From Clostridiales bacterium (GTDB lineage: Bacteria > Bacillota > Clostridia > Lachnospirales > Cellulosilyticaceae): 19,153 nucleotides of DNA. Position 1 is the first letter of the stretch, and every line of letters begins with the position of its first letter. The notes below the pieces were generated by a model, which saw nothing but the letters and a program-made list of their open reading frames with translations, ran no database searches and was not told the DNA's origin. The stretch spans positions 1 to 19,153 of the forward strand of contig DYCF01000063.1 in NCBI GenBank assembly GCA_019418225.1, written 5' to 3'. A program made the position numbers and the translations under genes. Below are positions 7,654-17,500 of the stretch, piece after piece.

Positions 7654-7685
7654 AAATAGTGATTTTTCAAATAGGGGGAATGAGG

Positions 7686-8792
7686 ATGAAAAAAGGTTTA
7701 AGAAAATGGTTGGGATTAGGTATTTCTGCTTTAATGGCACTTTCAGTCGCAGGATGTGGTTCAGGAACCGCGACAACAGGAGCAGCAGCAGACAATTCAG
7801 GAAATAAGGAAGGTGTTAAGAAAATCGGTGTTGCAATGCCTACTAAAGATTTACAACGTTGGGTACAGGACGGAGAAAACATGCAGAAAGAATTAGTGGC
7901 TGCTGGATATGAAGTAGATTTACAGTATGCTAATAATGATATTTCTACGCAAGTGTCACAAATCGAAAATATGATTTCAAATAGTTGCGATATCCTTGTT
8001 ATTGCATCTATTGATGGAACAGCTCTTGGAACTGCCCTTAGTGGTGCAAAGGATGCGGGAATCCCTGTCATTGCATATGACCGCTTAATTATGCAAAGTG
8101 ATGCAGTATCTTATTATGCAACATTTGATAATGAATTGGTGGGTACATTGCAAGGTCAGTATATAGAAGATGCCTTAGATCTTAAAAATGCAGCAGGGCC
8201 ATTTAATATTGAATTATTTACAGGTTCTTCAGATGATAACAACTGTAACTTCTTCTTCGGTGGTGCAATGAAAGTACTTCAGCCATATATTGATGAAGGT
8301 AAACTTGTCGTTAAATCAGGTTCAACAACTCTAGCTGAATGTGCAACACCTAACTGGTCAACAGAAGAAGCTCAAAAACGTATGGAAAATATCATTTCAG
8401 CCTACTATTCAGATGGTACAAAATTAGATGCAGTACTTTCTTCAAATGACTCAGTAGCCAATGGTATCACTAATGCCCTTGTAGCATCTTATAATGGTGA
8501 ATTTCCAATTTTAACAGGTCAAGATTGCGACATTACATCTGTTAAAAATATCATTGCACACAAACAATCAATGTCTATCTTCAAGGATACACGTACACTT
8601 GCAGCACAAGTTGTAAAAATGGTAACAGCCATTATAAATGGTGAAGAAGTACCTGTAAATGACACAGAAACTTATGACAATGGTACAGGTGTTATTCCTT
8701 CTTACTTATGTGAGCCAGTATTTGCAGATATTGATAATTACAAAGCGTTATTAATAGATTCAGGATACTATACAGAAGCTCAATTACAGTAA
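7686..8792 (+). CDS. chvE: ChvE-type multiple-monosaccharide-binding lipoprotein of the ABC transporter
   Basis: The 368-residue protein has a basic N-terminus, a hydrophobic segment and a lipobox ending VAGC with Cys24. A Gly/Ala/Thr-rich spacer follows. The binding fold begins KIGVAMPTKDLQRW (46-59). Family landmarks are QYANNDISTQVSQIENMI (80-97), ASIDGTALGTAL, AYDRLI (130-135), ATFDNELVG (145-153), SSNDSVANGI and TGQDCD. These match the ChvE/XylF group that binds pentoses and hexoses such as xylose, arabinose, glucose or galactose. It delivers sugar to the MmsA/MmsB transporter encoded next. The ATG at 7686 is used because GGGGG (7674-7678) is 7 bases upstream. A GTG at 7659 in the same frame lies at the predicted transcription start and is unlikely. 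The codons look more selected than those of the sensor genes, which fits high expression. Confidence 0.93.
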   Translation: MKKGLRKWLGLGISALMALSVAGCGSGTATTGAAADNSGNKEGVKKIGVAMPTKDLQRWVQDGENMQKELVAAGYEVDLQYANNDISTQVSQIENMISNSCDILVIASIDGTALGTALSGAKDAGIPVIAYDRLIMQSDAVSYYATFDNELVGTLQGQYIEDALDLKNAAGPFNIELFTGSSDDNNCNFFFGGAMKVLQPYIDEGKLVVKSGSTTLAECATPNWSTEEAQKRMENIISAYYSDGTKLDAVLSSNDSVANGITNALVASYNGEFPILTGQDCDITSVKNIIAHKQSMSIFKDTRTLAAQVVKMVTAIINGEEVPVNDTETYDNGTGVIPSYLCEPVFADIDNYKALLIDSGYYTEAQLQ

Positions 8793-8839
8793 TAGACTAA
8801 GCGGTTTAAGTTAGACTTATTTAATTTAAGATTTACACA

Positions 8840-8875
8840 GAGGGTGTTACAAAATAAAAATTTTGTAGGACCCTC
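8840..8875 (+). other. Intercistronic stem-loop after the binding-protein gene
   Basis: GAGGGT (8840-8845) pairs with ACCCTC (8870-8875), and an inner stem ACAAAAT (8849-8855) pairs with ATTTTGT (8860-8866), leaving a small internal loop. No T run follows, so it is not a normal terminator. A hairpin in this place is typical of binding-protein operons, where it protects the upstream message and gives more binding protein than membrane components. Confidence 0.7.
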
Positions 8876-8895
8876 TCAATATAGGAGGGATTCAT

Positions 8896-10446
8896 TTGGC
8901 AAAAGTCATTTTAGAGATGAAGCGCATTACCAAGACATTCCCTGGGGTAAAGGCACTAGATAACGTTAATTTAAAGGTAGAAGCGGGTGAAATCCATGCA
9001 TTAGTAGGTGAAAATGGTGCAGGTAAATCTACTTTAATGAACGTACTAAGTGGTATATATACATATGGAAGCTATGAGGGTGACATCATTTTTGAAGGAG
9101 AGGTTTGCAAATTCAAAACGATTAATGATAGTGAAAACAAAGGTATTGTCATTATCCATCAGGAGCTTGCATTGGTACCTTATATGACCATCGGGGAAAA
9201 TATGTTTTTAGGAAATGAGCAAGGCAAAAAATTTGCAGTAGATTGGCAAGAAACCTATGCGAAGGCAGATGAATTATTAAAGGTTGTTGGCTTGCAGGAG
9301 TCTTCAAGGACACTAATCAAAGATATAGGTGTGGGTAAACAGCAACTTGTAGAGATTGCAAAGGCATTAGCTAAGAAAGTAAAACTACTTATATTAGATG
9401 AACCTACAGCATCACTCAATGAGTCAGATTCTCAGGTGCTATTGGATTTGCTGTTGCAGTTTAAAAAAGAAGGCATGACATCTATCATTATTTCTCATAA
9501 ATTAAATGAGATTGCTTATGTAGCAGATAAAATTACCGTTATTAGGGATGGTTCAACCATAGAGACATTAGATAAGAAGAAGGATGATATTAGCGAAGAG
9601 CGTATTATTAAGGGTATGGTCGGTCGCGATTTAAGTAACCGATTTCCAAAGCGTACAACTACGCCGAGTAAGGAAATTAGTTTAGAAGTAAAAGACTGGA
9701 CAGTATATCATCCTATTTATACAGAGCGCAAAGTAGTAGATCATGTGAGCTTAAAGGTAAGAAAAGGCGAGGTAGTAGGCATCTCAGGTCTTATGGGGGC
9801 TGGTAGAACAGAACTTGCTATGAGTCTATTTGGTAGAAGTTATGGTAGTAATATTAGTGGCAGTGTGAAAATTAATGGGGAAGAAGTACAACTTAAAAAT
9901 GTAAAGCAAGCCATTGAAAAGAAATTGGCTTATGTAACAGAGGATAGAAAAGGAAATGGTTTAGTACTATCTAATCCAATCTATATGAATACGACTATGG
10001 CAAAGATGGATAAAATCAGCAAGTGGGGTGTTATTGATAAAGAAATGGAAATTAAGGTAGCCAATGACTATAGAGAAAAACTTAATACAAAATGTCCAAG
10101 TGTTTTGCAGAATGTAGGTAATTTAAGTGGTGGCAATCAGCAGAAAGTACTACTTAGTAAATGGATGTTTGCTGAACCTGATGTTTTGATATTAGATGAG
10201 CCTACGAGGGGAATTGATGTAGGTGCTAAATATGAAATTTATTGCATCATTAATGATTTAGTGGCTGCGGGTAAATCTGTTATCATGATTTCTTCTGAAT
10301 TACCAGAGGTGCTGGGAATGTGCGACCGCATTTATGTTATGAATGAAGGAAAATTGGTAGGTGAATTAAGTGGCGATGAAGCTACACAAGAGAAGATTAT
10401 GGCAAAAATATTGAATCAGGAAGAGAGGGATAGAAGATGGATATAA
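8896..10446 (+). CDS. mmsA: Multiple-monosaccharide ABC transporter ATP-binding protein (MmsA/GguA type)
   Basis: The 516-residue protein carries two ATPase domains in tandem, as in the RbsA/XylG family, and powers sugar import at the inner face of the membrane. Domain 1 has Walker A GENGAGKST (38-46), the Q-loop in IIHQELALVPY, a signature variant GVGKQQLVEIAKAL and Walker B LLILDEPTASL. Domain 2 has a degenerate Walker A GLMGAGRT (298-305), a standard signature LSGGNQQK (410-417) and Walker B LILDEPTRGID. The GVGKQQ form and the overall wording point to the MmsA/GguA branch, the partner of ChvE, more than to E. coli XylG. It uses a TTG start at 8896 with AGGAGG (8883-8888) 7 bases before it. 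It overlaps the permease gene by 10 bases. Confidence 0.94.
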   Translation: MAKVILEMKRITKTFPGVKALDNVNLKVEAGEIHALVGENGAGKSTLMNVLSGIYTYGSYEGDIIFEGEVCKFKTINDSENKGIVIIHQELALVPYMTIGENMFLGNEQGKKFAVDWQETYAKADELLKVVGLQESSRTLIKDIGVGKQQLVEIAKALAKKVKLLILDEPTASLNESDSQVLLDLLLQFKKEGMTSIIISHKLNEIAYVADKITVIRDGSTIETLDKKKDDISEERIIKGMVGRDLSNRFPKRTTTPSKEISLEVKDWTVYHPIYTERKVVDHVSLKVRKGEVVGISGLMGAGRTELAMSLFGRSYGSNISGSVKINGEEVQLKNVKQAIEKKLAYVTEDRKGNGLVLSNPIYMNTTMAKMDKISKWGVIDKEMEIKVANDYREKLNTKCPSVLQNVGNLSGGNQQKVLLSKWMFAEPDVLILDEPTRGIDVGAKYEIYCIINDLVAAGKSVIMISSELPEVLGMCDRIYVMNEGKLVGELSGDEATQEKIMAKILNQEERDRRWI

Positions 10447-11567
10447 AGGAAGTATTAAAGAAAAATACAATGGTAATCGCATTGATTTTAGTAGCTCTTT
10501 TCTTTACCTGGCAAACAGGTGGGGCATTATTATCAGCACAGAACATCACCAATTTAATTGCACAAAATAGTTATGTTGTAATCTTAGCTGTTGGGATGTT
10601 ACTTTGTATCTTAACTGGTGGTAACATCGACTTATCAGTAGGTTCAATTGTCTGTTTAATCGGTGCACTGGCAGGAAAGATGATAGTAGAAGTTAAGATG
10701 AATATTTTTGTAGCAATTATATTCTGCTTATTAACAGGATTACTTATAGGTGCATGGCAAGCATTCTGGATTTCCTATGTACGTATCCCACCTTTTATCG
10801 TAACACTAGCTGGTATGCTTTTATGGAGGGGGGGCGCTTTACTTGTTTTAAATGGGCTTACAATCTCACCATTCCCAGATCATTATTTAGCAATATTTAA
10901 TAGTTACATAGGTGGACCAAGTTTAGCATTAATTCTAGGCATATTTATTGCCATATTATTTGTAGCCTTTAAGTTATTTGGCCGAAAGGCAAAGGCTAGA
11001 AAAGGCTATGAGCAAGAAAACCTTGGAGTAGAAATAACGAGAGTAGGCATTATAGCAGCAGTCATTATAGCATTAGGTTATAAACTTTCCTTATATAAAG
11101 GAATCCCTATGATTTTAGTGTTATTAACAGTGATTGTAGCAGTATATACCTATTATACTTCTAAAACAGTACCAGGACGTCATTACTATGCGATTGGCGG
11201 TAATGAAAAAGCAGCTAAATTAAGTGGTATCAATACAGATAAGGTTTACTTTAAGGCTTATCTGAATATGGCATTTTTATCTGCCGTAGCAGCACTTGTA
11301 TGTGTGGCACGTTTTAATTCTTCAGCACCAACAGCTGGTACTAACTATGAAATGGATGCCATCGGTGCATGTTTCATCGGCGGTGCATCTGCTTATGGTG
11401 GTGTCGGAACGGTACCAGGCGTAGTAATAGGCGCTATATTTATGGGAGTACTTAACAATGGTATGTCTATTATGGGCATAGATGCGAACTGGCAGAAGGC
11501 TGTAAAAGGATTGGTACTATTGGCAGCAGTAGTATTTGATGTAATGTCTAAGAAGAAAGATAAGTAG
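10437..11567 (+). CDS. mmsB: Multiple-monosaccharide ABC transporter permease (MmsB/GguB type)
   Basis: The 376-residue protein is very hydrophobic, with about nine or ten membrane segments, and belongs to the BPD_transp_2 permease family of ribose/xylose-type importers. Landmarks are LTGGNIDLSVGSIV in the N-terminal third, the cytoplasmic loop PGRHYYAIGGNEKAAKLSGI that docks on the ATPase, and the C-terminal AIGACFIGGASAYGGVGTV. A charged insert (about residues 180-200) separates the two halves. The gene starts inside the end of mmsA, with a purine-rich ribosome binding site at 10423-10430, so it is translationally coupled. Presumably two copies form the pore in complex with MmsA and receive sugar from the ChvE-type lipoprotein. 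It is the last gene of the operon. Confidence 0.93.
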   Translation: MDIKEVLKKNTMVIALILVALFFTWQTGGALLSAQNITNLIAQNSYVVILAVGMLLCILTGGNIDLSVGSIVCLIGALAGKMIVEVKMNIFVAIIFCLLTGLLIGAWQAFWISYVRIPPFIVTLAGMLLWRGGALLVLNGLTISPFPDHYLAIFNSYIGGPSLALILGIFIAILFVAFKLFGRKAKARKGYEQENLGVEITRVGIIAAVIIALGYKLSLYKGIPMILVLLTVIVAVYTYYTSKTVPGRHYYAIGGNEKAAKLSGINTDKVYFKAYLNMAFLSAVAALVCVARFNSSAPTAGTNYEMDAIGACFIGGASAYGGVGTVPGVVIGAIFMGVLNNGMSIMGIDANWQKAVKGLVLLAAVVFDVMSKKKDK

Positions 11568-11602
11568 GTATTTAGAAGTTTGTGAGTGTAGTGTACTACA
11601 AA

Positions 11603-11638
11603 AGGCACAGATAACATTAGATTATCTGTGCCTCTTTT
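11603..11638 (+). terminator. Terminator of the transporter operon
   Basis: AGGCACAGATAA (11603-11614) pairs perfectly with TTATCTGTGCCT (11622-11633) and is followed by CTTTT. Its sequence is almost the same as that of the terminator at 17803-17840 on the other side of the hsd genes. A small TGTAGT/ACTACA dyad (11587-11600) lies just before it. Confidence 0.9.
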
Positions 11639-11640
11639 AT

Positions 11641-11828
11641 AATTACTACTTTCAGTATGACCTTTTGGGGGATAGATGTCAGCAGTATTGATTTGTTAAT
11701 TGATGTCATTATTATTTATTATATATAAAAACTTAGAATCTAGTTTCAAATAATAAAAAAATGATTTTAATTGTAAAAAATGATAAAATTAAGATGTTTT
11801 CATTATATTATTTTAGGGAGGAAGTTAG
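11641..11828 (+). promoter_or_regulatory. Upstream region of the hsd operon with candidate promoters
   Basis: This 188-base AT-rich stretch separates the transporter terminator from hsdM. The best promoter candidate is TTGATG (11700-11705) with TATATA (11722-11727, 16-base gap) or TATAAA (11724-11729, 18-base gap). A second -10-like TAAAAT lies at 11784-11789 without a clear -35 box. The ribosome binding site GGAGG (11817-11821) is 7 bases before the hsdM start. I see no controller-protein gene or obvious operator. Confidence 0.35.
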
Positions 11829-13397
11829 ATGCTAGATAACAAGAAGGAACAAGAACGTGAAGAACTTCACAGAACTATATGGAGTATTGCAAATGATTTA
11901 AGAGGTAGTGTGGATGGTTGGGACTTTAAACAATACATATTAGGAACATTATTTTATAGATATATATCAGAAAACTTTGCAGGGTATGTTAATGAATGCG
12001 AATATGATGCAGGTAATACAGAGTTTGACTATGCTAAGATGTCCGATGATGAGGCGATTCAAGCAAAGGAAGAATTAGTTCAAACAAAGGGGTATTTCAT
12101 TTTACCAAGTGAGTTATTTTGCAATGTATGTGCTAAGGCTGAAAACAATGAGAATTTAAATGAAACATTAGAAACAGTATTTAAAAATATAGAGAACTCA
12201 GCACAAGGAACGGCTAGTGAAAAAGACTTTAAAGGGCTATTTGATGATATGGATGTAAATAGCAATAAACTAGGCGGAACAGTTGCTAAAAGAAATGAGA
12301 GTCTAGTTAAGCTATTGCAGGGTATTTCAGAAATGAACTTAGGAAACTACAAAGACCATACGATTGATGCGTTTGGAGATGCTTATGAATACCTTATGGG
12401 GATGTATGCTTCTAATGCTGGAAAATCAGGAGGAGAGTACTATACACCGCAAGAAGTTTCTGAACTGTTAACACGTATTACCTTAGTAGGCAAAACAGAA
12501 GTTAATAAAGTATATGACCCGGCCTGCGGTAGTGGTTCTTTACTACTGAACTTTGCTAAGATTCTAGGGAGAGATAATGTAAGGCAAGGCTTTTTTGGAC
12601 AGGAGATTAATATTACAACATACAACTTATGTCGTATTAATATGTTCTTGCATGACATTGGTTACGATAAGTTTGATATTGCTCATGGAGATACCTTAAT
12701 AGAGCCTATGCACGGTACAGATGAACCTTTTGAAGCGATTGTATCTAATCCGCCATATTCAATTAAGTGGGCAGGTGATGCAAACCCTCTTTTAATTAAT
12801 GATGAACGTTTCTCACCAGCAGGGGTATTAGCACCAAAATCTAAAGCAGACCTTGCTTTTGTTATGCACTCCTTATCGTGGCTTGCAACAAATGGAACAG
12901 CGGCTATTGTATGCTTCCCTGGTGTCATGTATAGAGGTGGGGCAGAACAAAAAATAAGGAAGTACCTCGTTGATAACAACTACATAGATTGTATCATTCA
13001 ACTTCCAGCTAATCTATTCTACGGTACAAATATTGCTACTTGTATCATGGTCTTAAAGAAGTCGAAATCAGAGAACTCAACACTCTTTATTGATGCTTCT
13101 AAAGAGTTTGTGAAGGTCACTAACAATAATAAGCTTACAAGTACCAATATTGAGAATATCTTATCTGTCTACACTAATAGAGAAGAAAGAAAATATTATT
13201 CAAAGATTGTACCTAACAAGGAAATTAGTGCTCAAGACTATAATCTTTCAGTAAGTACGTATATAGAGCAAGAAGACATACGAGAGAAGATAGACATTAT
13301 AGAACTTAATAGAAAAATAGCTGAGATTATTACCAAAGAGCAAATCCTTAGAAATCAGATAGATCAAATTATTGCTGAGATTGGAGTGGAAGAATGA
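11829..13397 (+). CDS. hsdM: Type I restriction-modification system, DNA methyltransferase subunit
   Basis: The 522-residue protein is the N6-adenine methyltransferase of a type I system. An HsdM N-terminal helical domain (about residues 10-170, with WDFKQYILGTLFYRYIS) precedes the catalytic domain. That domain contains GGEYYTP (201-207), SAM-binding motif I YDPACGSGS (229-237) and catalytic motif IV NPPY (307-310). The C-terminus ends in a coiled stretch likely to contact HsdS. Two HsdM and one HsdS form the methylase, and with HsdR the full restriction complex. All key motifs are intact, so it should be active. Its stop codon overlaps the hsdS start as ATGA. Confidence 0.96.
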   Translation: MLDNKKEQEREELHRTIWSIANDLRGSVDGWDFKQYILGTLFYRYISENFAGYVNECEYDAGNTEFDYAKMSDDEAIQAKEELVQTKGYFILPSELFCNVCAKAENNENLNETLETVFKNIENSAQGTASEKDFKGLFDDMDVNSNKLGGTVAKRNESLVKLLQGISEMNLGNYKDHTIDAFGDAYEYLMGMYASNAGKSGGEYYTPQEVSELLTRITLVGKTEVNKVYDPACGSGSLLLNFAKILGRDNVRQGFFGQEINITTYNLCRINMFLHDIGYDKFDIAHGDTLIEPMHGTDEPFEAIVSNPPYSIKWAGDANPLLINDERFSPAGVLAPKSKADLAFVMHSLSWLATNGTAAIVCFPGVMYRGGAEQKIRKYLVDNNYIDCIIQLPANLFYGTNIATCIMVLKKSKSENSTLFIDASKEFVKVTNNNKLTSTNIENILSVYTNREERKYYSKIVPNKEISAQDYNLSVSTYIEQEDIREKIDIIELNRKIAEIITKEQILRNQIDQIIAEIGVEE

Positions 13398-14557
13398 GTA
13401 GATTAGAGAAAATGATTAATGAGGTGTGCTCTGAGAAGGTAGAATACAAGAGGATTGATGAGATTTGTAATATAAGTCGTGGGAGGGTAATGTCTAAAGA
13501 ATATATTAGGGATAATCAAGGTGATTTTCCTGTTTATTCCTCACAAACAGAAAATGATGGTAAATTAGGGATGATTTCATCATATGATTATGAAGGAGAA
13601 TATATAACATGGACAACAGATGGTGCCAATGCTGGGTCTGTATTCTATCGTAAAGGTAAGTTTAATATTACAAATGTGTGTGGTCTCTTAGAATGTACAC
13701 GTACAGATGTGTATACAAAATTCCTTTATTACGTGTTAAATAGTGTAGCTAAAAACTATGTTAACAAAGGAATGGGAAACCCAAAGCTCATGAGTAATGT
13801 GATGGGAAAAATATATATTCCTGTACCACCGAGCCAAATTCAATATGAAATAATTAGTATATTAGATGCTTTCACAGAATTAATAGCAGAACTAACAACA
13901 GAATTAATGGAAAGAAAACGTCAGTATGAATATTGCTTGCAGAAGTTGTTGAAGTTTAGTGATGCAAGCATAAAGTATGAAGCTATAGGCTCGTGTTGTA
14001 CTATTGAGAAGGGAAAAACACCAATACAAAAAGCAGTAGCTGGATTATACCCATTAGTTACTACAACAGTAAATAGGCAAACATCCAATTCTTATCAGTT
14101 TGATTGCTCAGCTGTATGCGTACCATTAATATCTTCTAGGGGGCATGGAGTAGCGAGTATTAGCTACATATATCATCAAGAAGGGAAATTTGCATTAGGA
14201 AACATTTTATGTGCAATTATACCTAATGATCCTAATAGGATATCGGCTAAGTTTTTAAAGTATTATTTATTTTATTACAAGGATATTTTATTAGTTCCCT
14301 TAATGCGTGGAGGGGCAAATGTATCTTTGCCGATTGACGCATTAAGGAATGTAAAAGTGCCAATTCCTCCGCTTCATATACAAGAATATATTGTACGTGT
14401 TTGTGATAAATTTGAGAAATACATTTTTGATTTACTTCCAGCAGAAATAGAAGCTCGTCAAAAACAATATGAATATTACCGAGATAAGTTACTTGCCTTT
14501 AAAGAAATACCTACAGCTGAGGCATTAGTTGCAGCAACTAAGGAGGATTTTAAATGA
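13394..14557 (+). CDS. hsdS: Type I restriction-modification system, specificity subunit
   Basis: The 387-residue protein has the two-repeat HsdS layout. A first target recognition domain spans about residues 15-145. A conserved helical spacer follows (PVPPSQIQYEIISILDAF, then RKRQYEYCLQKLLKF, to 188). The second recognition domain spans about 192-325, and the second helical spacer contains PIPPLHIQ and RQKQYEYYRDKLLAF (323-369). Each recognition domain reads one half of a split DNA site. The site itself cannot be deduced. The protein shows no truncation. It starts at the ATGA overlap with hsdM and ends at an ATGA overlap with hsdR. No second hsdS or recombinase gene is present, so sequence shuffling of specificity is not suggested here. 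Confidence 0.94.
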   Translation: MSRLEKMINEVCSEKVEYKRIDEICNISRGRVMSKEYIRDNQGDFPVYSSQTENDGKLGMISSYDYEGEYITWTTDGANAGSVFYRKGKFNITNVCGLLECTRTDVYTKFLYYVLNSVAKNYVNKGMGNPKLMSNVMGKIYIPVPPSQIQYEIISILDAFTELIAELTTELMERKRQYEYCLQKLLKFSDASIKYEAIGSCCTIEKGKTPIQKAVAGLYPLVTTTVNRQTSNSYQFDCSAVCVPLISSRGHGVASISYIYHQEGKFALGNILCAIIPNDPNRISAKFLKYYLFYYKDILLVPLMRGGANVSLPIDALRNVKVPIPPLHIQEYIVRVCDKFEKYIFDLLPAEIEARQKQYEYYRDKLLAFKEIPTAEALVAATKEDFK

Positions 14558-17500
14558 GTACATTCAACATGATAGCATCCAGTAATGAAAGTACCGTTGT
14601 AACTGAGTACATATCAGATATTAAACGTTCAGATGCCTATCAAAGTGAAGCTGAGTTGGAAAAAGAGTTTATTCGTATGTTAACTCAGCAAGGTTATGAA
14701 TATCTAACTATTCACTCTGAGCAACAATTACTAGATAATCTGCGTAAGCAAATTCAAAAACTTAATGACTATACATTCTCTGATAATGAGTGGAAACGCC
14801 TTTTTAATACTTACTTAGCCAATGCCAATGAAGGGATTGTTGAAAAGACAAGAACTATTCAAGAAGATCCAGTAAAGAACCTACAAAGGGATGATGGAAC
14901 GACTAAGAATATCAAGATACTAGATAAGAAATGTATTCATAATAATTTTCTACAGGTCATCAACCAATATTCAGAGGACAAAGGAAAGCATGATACGCGA
15001 TATGACGTGACATTACTAGTCAATGGGTTACCATTGGTCCATATAGAACTGAAACGTCGGGGAGTAGCAATCAGAGAGGCTTTTAATCAAATTGAACGAT
15101 ATCAACGAGATAGTTTCTGGGCTGGCTCAGCATTATATGAATATGTTCAGATATTTATCATTTCAAATGGAACACATACTAAATATTACTCCAATACCAC
15201 AAGAAGTTCCCATATTAAAGAGAAGGGAAGTCCAAATAAGAAAGGAAAGAAGACTAGCAACAGCTTTGAGTTCACTTCTTATTGGGCTGATGCCAATAAC
15301 AGGATTATTTCTGATTTAGTAGATTTTACAAAGACGTTCTTAGCAAAACATACGATACTTAATATTTTAACCAAGTACTGCGTCTTTACTTCTGAGGAAT
15401 TGTTGTTGGTTATGAGACCTTATCAAATTGCAGCAACTGAACGTATTTTAAACCGCATTGAAATAGCAACAAACTACAAAAAAGTAGGAACGCTTGATGC
15501 AGGAGGATATATCTGGCATACAACAGGGAGTGGAAAGACATTAACTTCTTTTAAAACAGCTCAGCTTGCTAGTAAGCTAGAGCATATAGATAAAGTACTT
15601 TTTGTAGTAGATAGAAAAGACTTAGACTATCAAACGATGAAAGAATATGATCGATTTGAAAAAGGGGCAGCTAATAGCAATACTTCCACACGTATTCTGA
15701 CGAAACAATTAGAAAATCCTAGCAGCCACATCATTATTACTACTATTCAAAAACTAGCTAAGTTTATTAGTAAAAACAAGGGGCATCAAGTGTTTGATAA
15801 GCATGTAGTTATTATTTTTGATGAATGTCATCGATCGCAATTTGGTGATATGCACACAGAAATAACGAAGAGTTTTAAGAAGTATTATTTATTTGGCTTT
15901 ACAGGAACACCTATCTTTGCTGAGAATGCAACGAACAGTAAAAATTATAAACTCCGTACTACGCCTCAAGCATTTGGAGATAAGTTACACACTTATACCA
16001 TTGTTGATGCAATTAATGATGGGAATGTACTGCCATTTAGAATTGACTATATTAATACTATGAAGTATAAGTCAGATGTAGATGATAAACAAGTTTCTGC
16101 TATTGATAGAGAAAAAGCCTTGCAAGATCCTAGAAGAATTACTGAGATAGTAACCTATATCTTGGAACACTTTGAACAAAAGACTAAGCGAAATAAAGAA
16201 GCCTACGGACACTCGGTATTAACAAATGTTAAAGAGGTTGCAGCGGCTAAAAGTCGAGGCAGTATTGAAGAAAAGAAGCTTCGTAAATCTATGCATGGCT
16301 TTAATTCTATTTTTGCTGTGAGTTCCATTGAAGCTGTAAAGTTGTATTATACAGAGTTCAAAAAACAGATGGCTAATGAGCCAGAAGGCCAGCGACTTCG
16401 TATAGCTACTATCTTTAGTTATAGTGCTAATGAAGAAGTAACTGAGGATTTTGTAGAAGATGAAAACTCTGAGGATACAACCGGATTAGACCAAAGTTCA
16501 AGAGACTTTTTGGATATGGCTATTGATGACTATAATCAGATGTTTAAAACCAATTATGATACATCTAGTGATAAGTTCCAAAATTATTATAAAGACGTTT
16601 CTCTTCGAATGAAAAATAGGGAAATAGATATCTTATTAGTTGTAAATATGTTTTTAACCGGATTTGATGCTACGACTCTAAATACCTTGTGGGTTGATAA
16701 GAATCTTAAGTATCATGGGTTAATTCAGGCATTTTCAAGGACTAATCGTATTTTGAATTCTGTAAAGAACTATGGGAATATTGTATGCTTTAGGAATCTA
16801 GAAGAAGAGACAAATAAAGCCATCGCTCTATTTGGGAATAAGGATGCTGAAAGTATTGTTCTTTTAAAGAGTTATGATGCTTACTATAATGGCTATGATG
16901 AGAATGGTCAACATTACAAAGGGTATACAGAGCTTATTGAGGAGTTAAACACTCAATTCCCAGTGGATCAACCAATTATAGGTGAACAAGATCAGAAGGC
17001 TTTCGTTACCCTTTACGGTTCTATTTTACGGATGAGAAATATTTTAAGTTCGTTTGATAACTTTGAGGGGCAAGGTATTTTAACAGATAGAGAATTGCAG
17101 GACTATCAAAGTCAGTATTTAGACATCTATCAGCAAATGAAAACCAAGAAGAATGAAGATAAGGAAGTTATTAATGATGATATTGTCTTTGAAATAGAAC
17201 TCATTAAACAAGTGGAAATTAATATTGATTATATTCTGATGCTGGTTAAAGAGTATCAGAAGGATGGTGCTAAGAATAAGGAAGTGCTTGCTTCTATCCA
17301 TAAAGCCATTGGCTCAAGCATGAGTTTACGCAGTAAAGTACAATTAATCGAAGACTTTATTCAAAGTGTAAATGCTCAATCTGATGTAGACAAAGAGTGG
17401 CAAAAATTTGTTGATGAACAAAGGGAACAAGAATTAACTAATATTATAGATGAAGAAAAGCTTAAAGTTGAAGCGACGCATAAGTTTATAGAGAATTCCT

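Noticed and set aside
7659..7685. Longer GTG start for the ChvE-type protein
   Set aside because: The GTG at 7659 falls on the predicted transcription start. It has no ribosome binding site and would place extra residues before a normal lipoprotein signal. ATG 7686 fits all signals.
13394..14557. Phase-variable (shuffling) specificity gene
   Set aside because: Only one hsdS is present, with no recombinase and no inverted partial copy. The similar helical spacers are the normal internal repeat of HsdS.
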